This document shows, piece after piece, positions 63,893 through 64,000 of a stretch of 64,000 bases of DNA. The position numbers and the translations under genes are program-made. Within the stretch, counting starts at the first letter, position 1; each line of letters starts with the position of its first letter. This DNA comes from Synergistaceae bacterium (GTDB lineage: Bacteria; Synergistota; Synergistia; Synergistales; Synergistaceae). A model generated the notes under the pieces. That model was not told the origin of the DNA. It saw nothing but the letters and a program-made list of their open reading frames with translations, and did not search any database. The stretch spans positions 1 to 64,000 of the forward strand of contig JAJFTP010000078.1 in NCBI GenBank assembly GCA_021372895.1, written 5' to 3'.

Positions 63893-64000
63893 CTGTCGCT
63901 TCTCAGGAAACTATATCAGCCGCTTATAAATCTTGCTTTTATTTTTATATGGCCCATTCTCAGAAAAAAATATACAGAAGGCTACTCTGAGCGTCGTGGG
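63893..64000 (+). CDS. waaA: Kdo transferase, N-terminal fragment (runs off the window), probable CTG start
   Basis: The frame after kdsD encodes LSLLRKLYQPLINLAFIFIW, then PILRKKYTEGYSERRG, which resembles the membrane-anchor N-terminus of WaaA/KdtA (ending in the ERxG element), the enzyme that adds Kdo to lipid A. In this frame the kdsD TAA is immediately followed by CTG 63893; no ATG, GTG or TTG occurs before the window edge, while GGGGGTGG stands five bases upstream of the CTG. The context strongly favours waaA. Only 36 codons are visible. Confidence 0.65.
   Translation, partial: MSLLRKLYQPLINLAFIFIWPILRKKYTEGYSERRG

Noticed and set aside
1-64000. tRNA or rRNA genes and CRISPR arrays
   Set aside because: No tRNA-like GGTTCGAATCC T-arm contexts with matching acceptor stems, no rRNA sequence and no regularly spaced repeats were seen in the intergenic regions.

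Overview
The window reads as a chromosomal segment of an amino-acid-fermenting anaerobe with a Gram-negative (LPS-bearing) envelope, most likely a member of the Synergistota. It combines a glycine-riboswitch-controlled glycine reductase locus with a selenocysteine-containing GrdB, a stand-alone rubredoxin and an EtfAB/FAD-dehydrogenase trio (anaerobic Stickland-type metabolism) with heptose biosynthesis, Kdo biosynthesis, late lipid A assembly and a secretin-based type II secretion system (a true outer membrane). DivIVA, RNase Y and YmdB are more usual in Gram-positive bacteria. The phylum is inferred from this gene mix, not from a marker gene.

Layout. (1) 1-8.6 kb: type II secretion operon gspL-M-N-C-pseudopilin-D-E-F. 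(2) 8.7-16.6 kb: LPS inner core, with glycosyltransferases around hldD, hldE, gmhB and gmhA. (3) 16.7-18.2 kb, minus strand: a flavodoxin-like reductase and an aldolase of the HOGA1 type. (4) 18.3-23 kb: queD, folE2, rlmI, a HAD phosphatase, an HlyD-like protein and yggS. (5) 23-30.1 kb: an AT-rich accessory island with a GT2 glycosyltransferase, a PLP deaminase/desulfhydrase-like enzyme, a PaaK-like adenylate-forming enzyme, an ATP-grasp/GNAT fusion, a DegT-type aminotransferase and a sugar-transfer-type ATP-grasp protein, lying between yggS and divIVA. (6) 30.2-35.5 kb: divIVA, recG, rny, ymdB. (7) 35.8-43.5 kb: an NSS-family symporter, then promoter, glycine riboswitch, grdX-grdE-grdB(Sec) and, after a hairpin and a new promoter, grdC-grdD. 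grdA is not in the window. (8) 43.7-48.1 kb, minus strand: etfB-etfA-glcD, then a separately promoted metQ behind a Met-rich leader peptide and an intrinsic terminator. (9) 48.3-54 kb: transketolase, trmI, queH, an AIR-synthase-like protein, an M24 peptidase and rubredoxin. (10) 54.2-55.8 kb: an HD hydrolase and a ZIP transporter. (11) 56-64 kb: lpxI-lpxB-msbA-lpxK fusion-kdsA-kdsD-waaA (cut by the window edge).

How it fits together. The LPS-core block makes ADP-heptose and carries the transferases that use it; the last block makes Kdo and finishes and exports Kdo-lipid A. The grd block reduces glycine and makes acetyl phosphate, with the adjacent symporter a plausible amino-acid importer.

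Most interesting points: a candidate ribosome-mediated methionine attenuator in front of metQ (consensus promoter, 27-codon leader with four Met codons in a six-codon stretch, terminator, possible antiterminator); the five-enzyme accessory cassette that looks like an uncharacterised pathway attaching an amino-acid-like group to a surface glycan; and a LpxK protein fused to a second LpxB-like glycosyltransferase-type domain, with a substituted P-loop.
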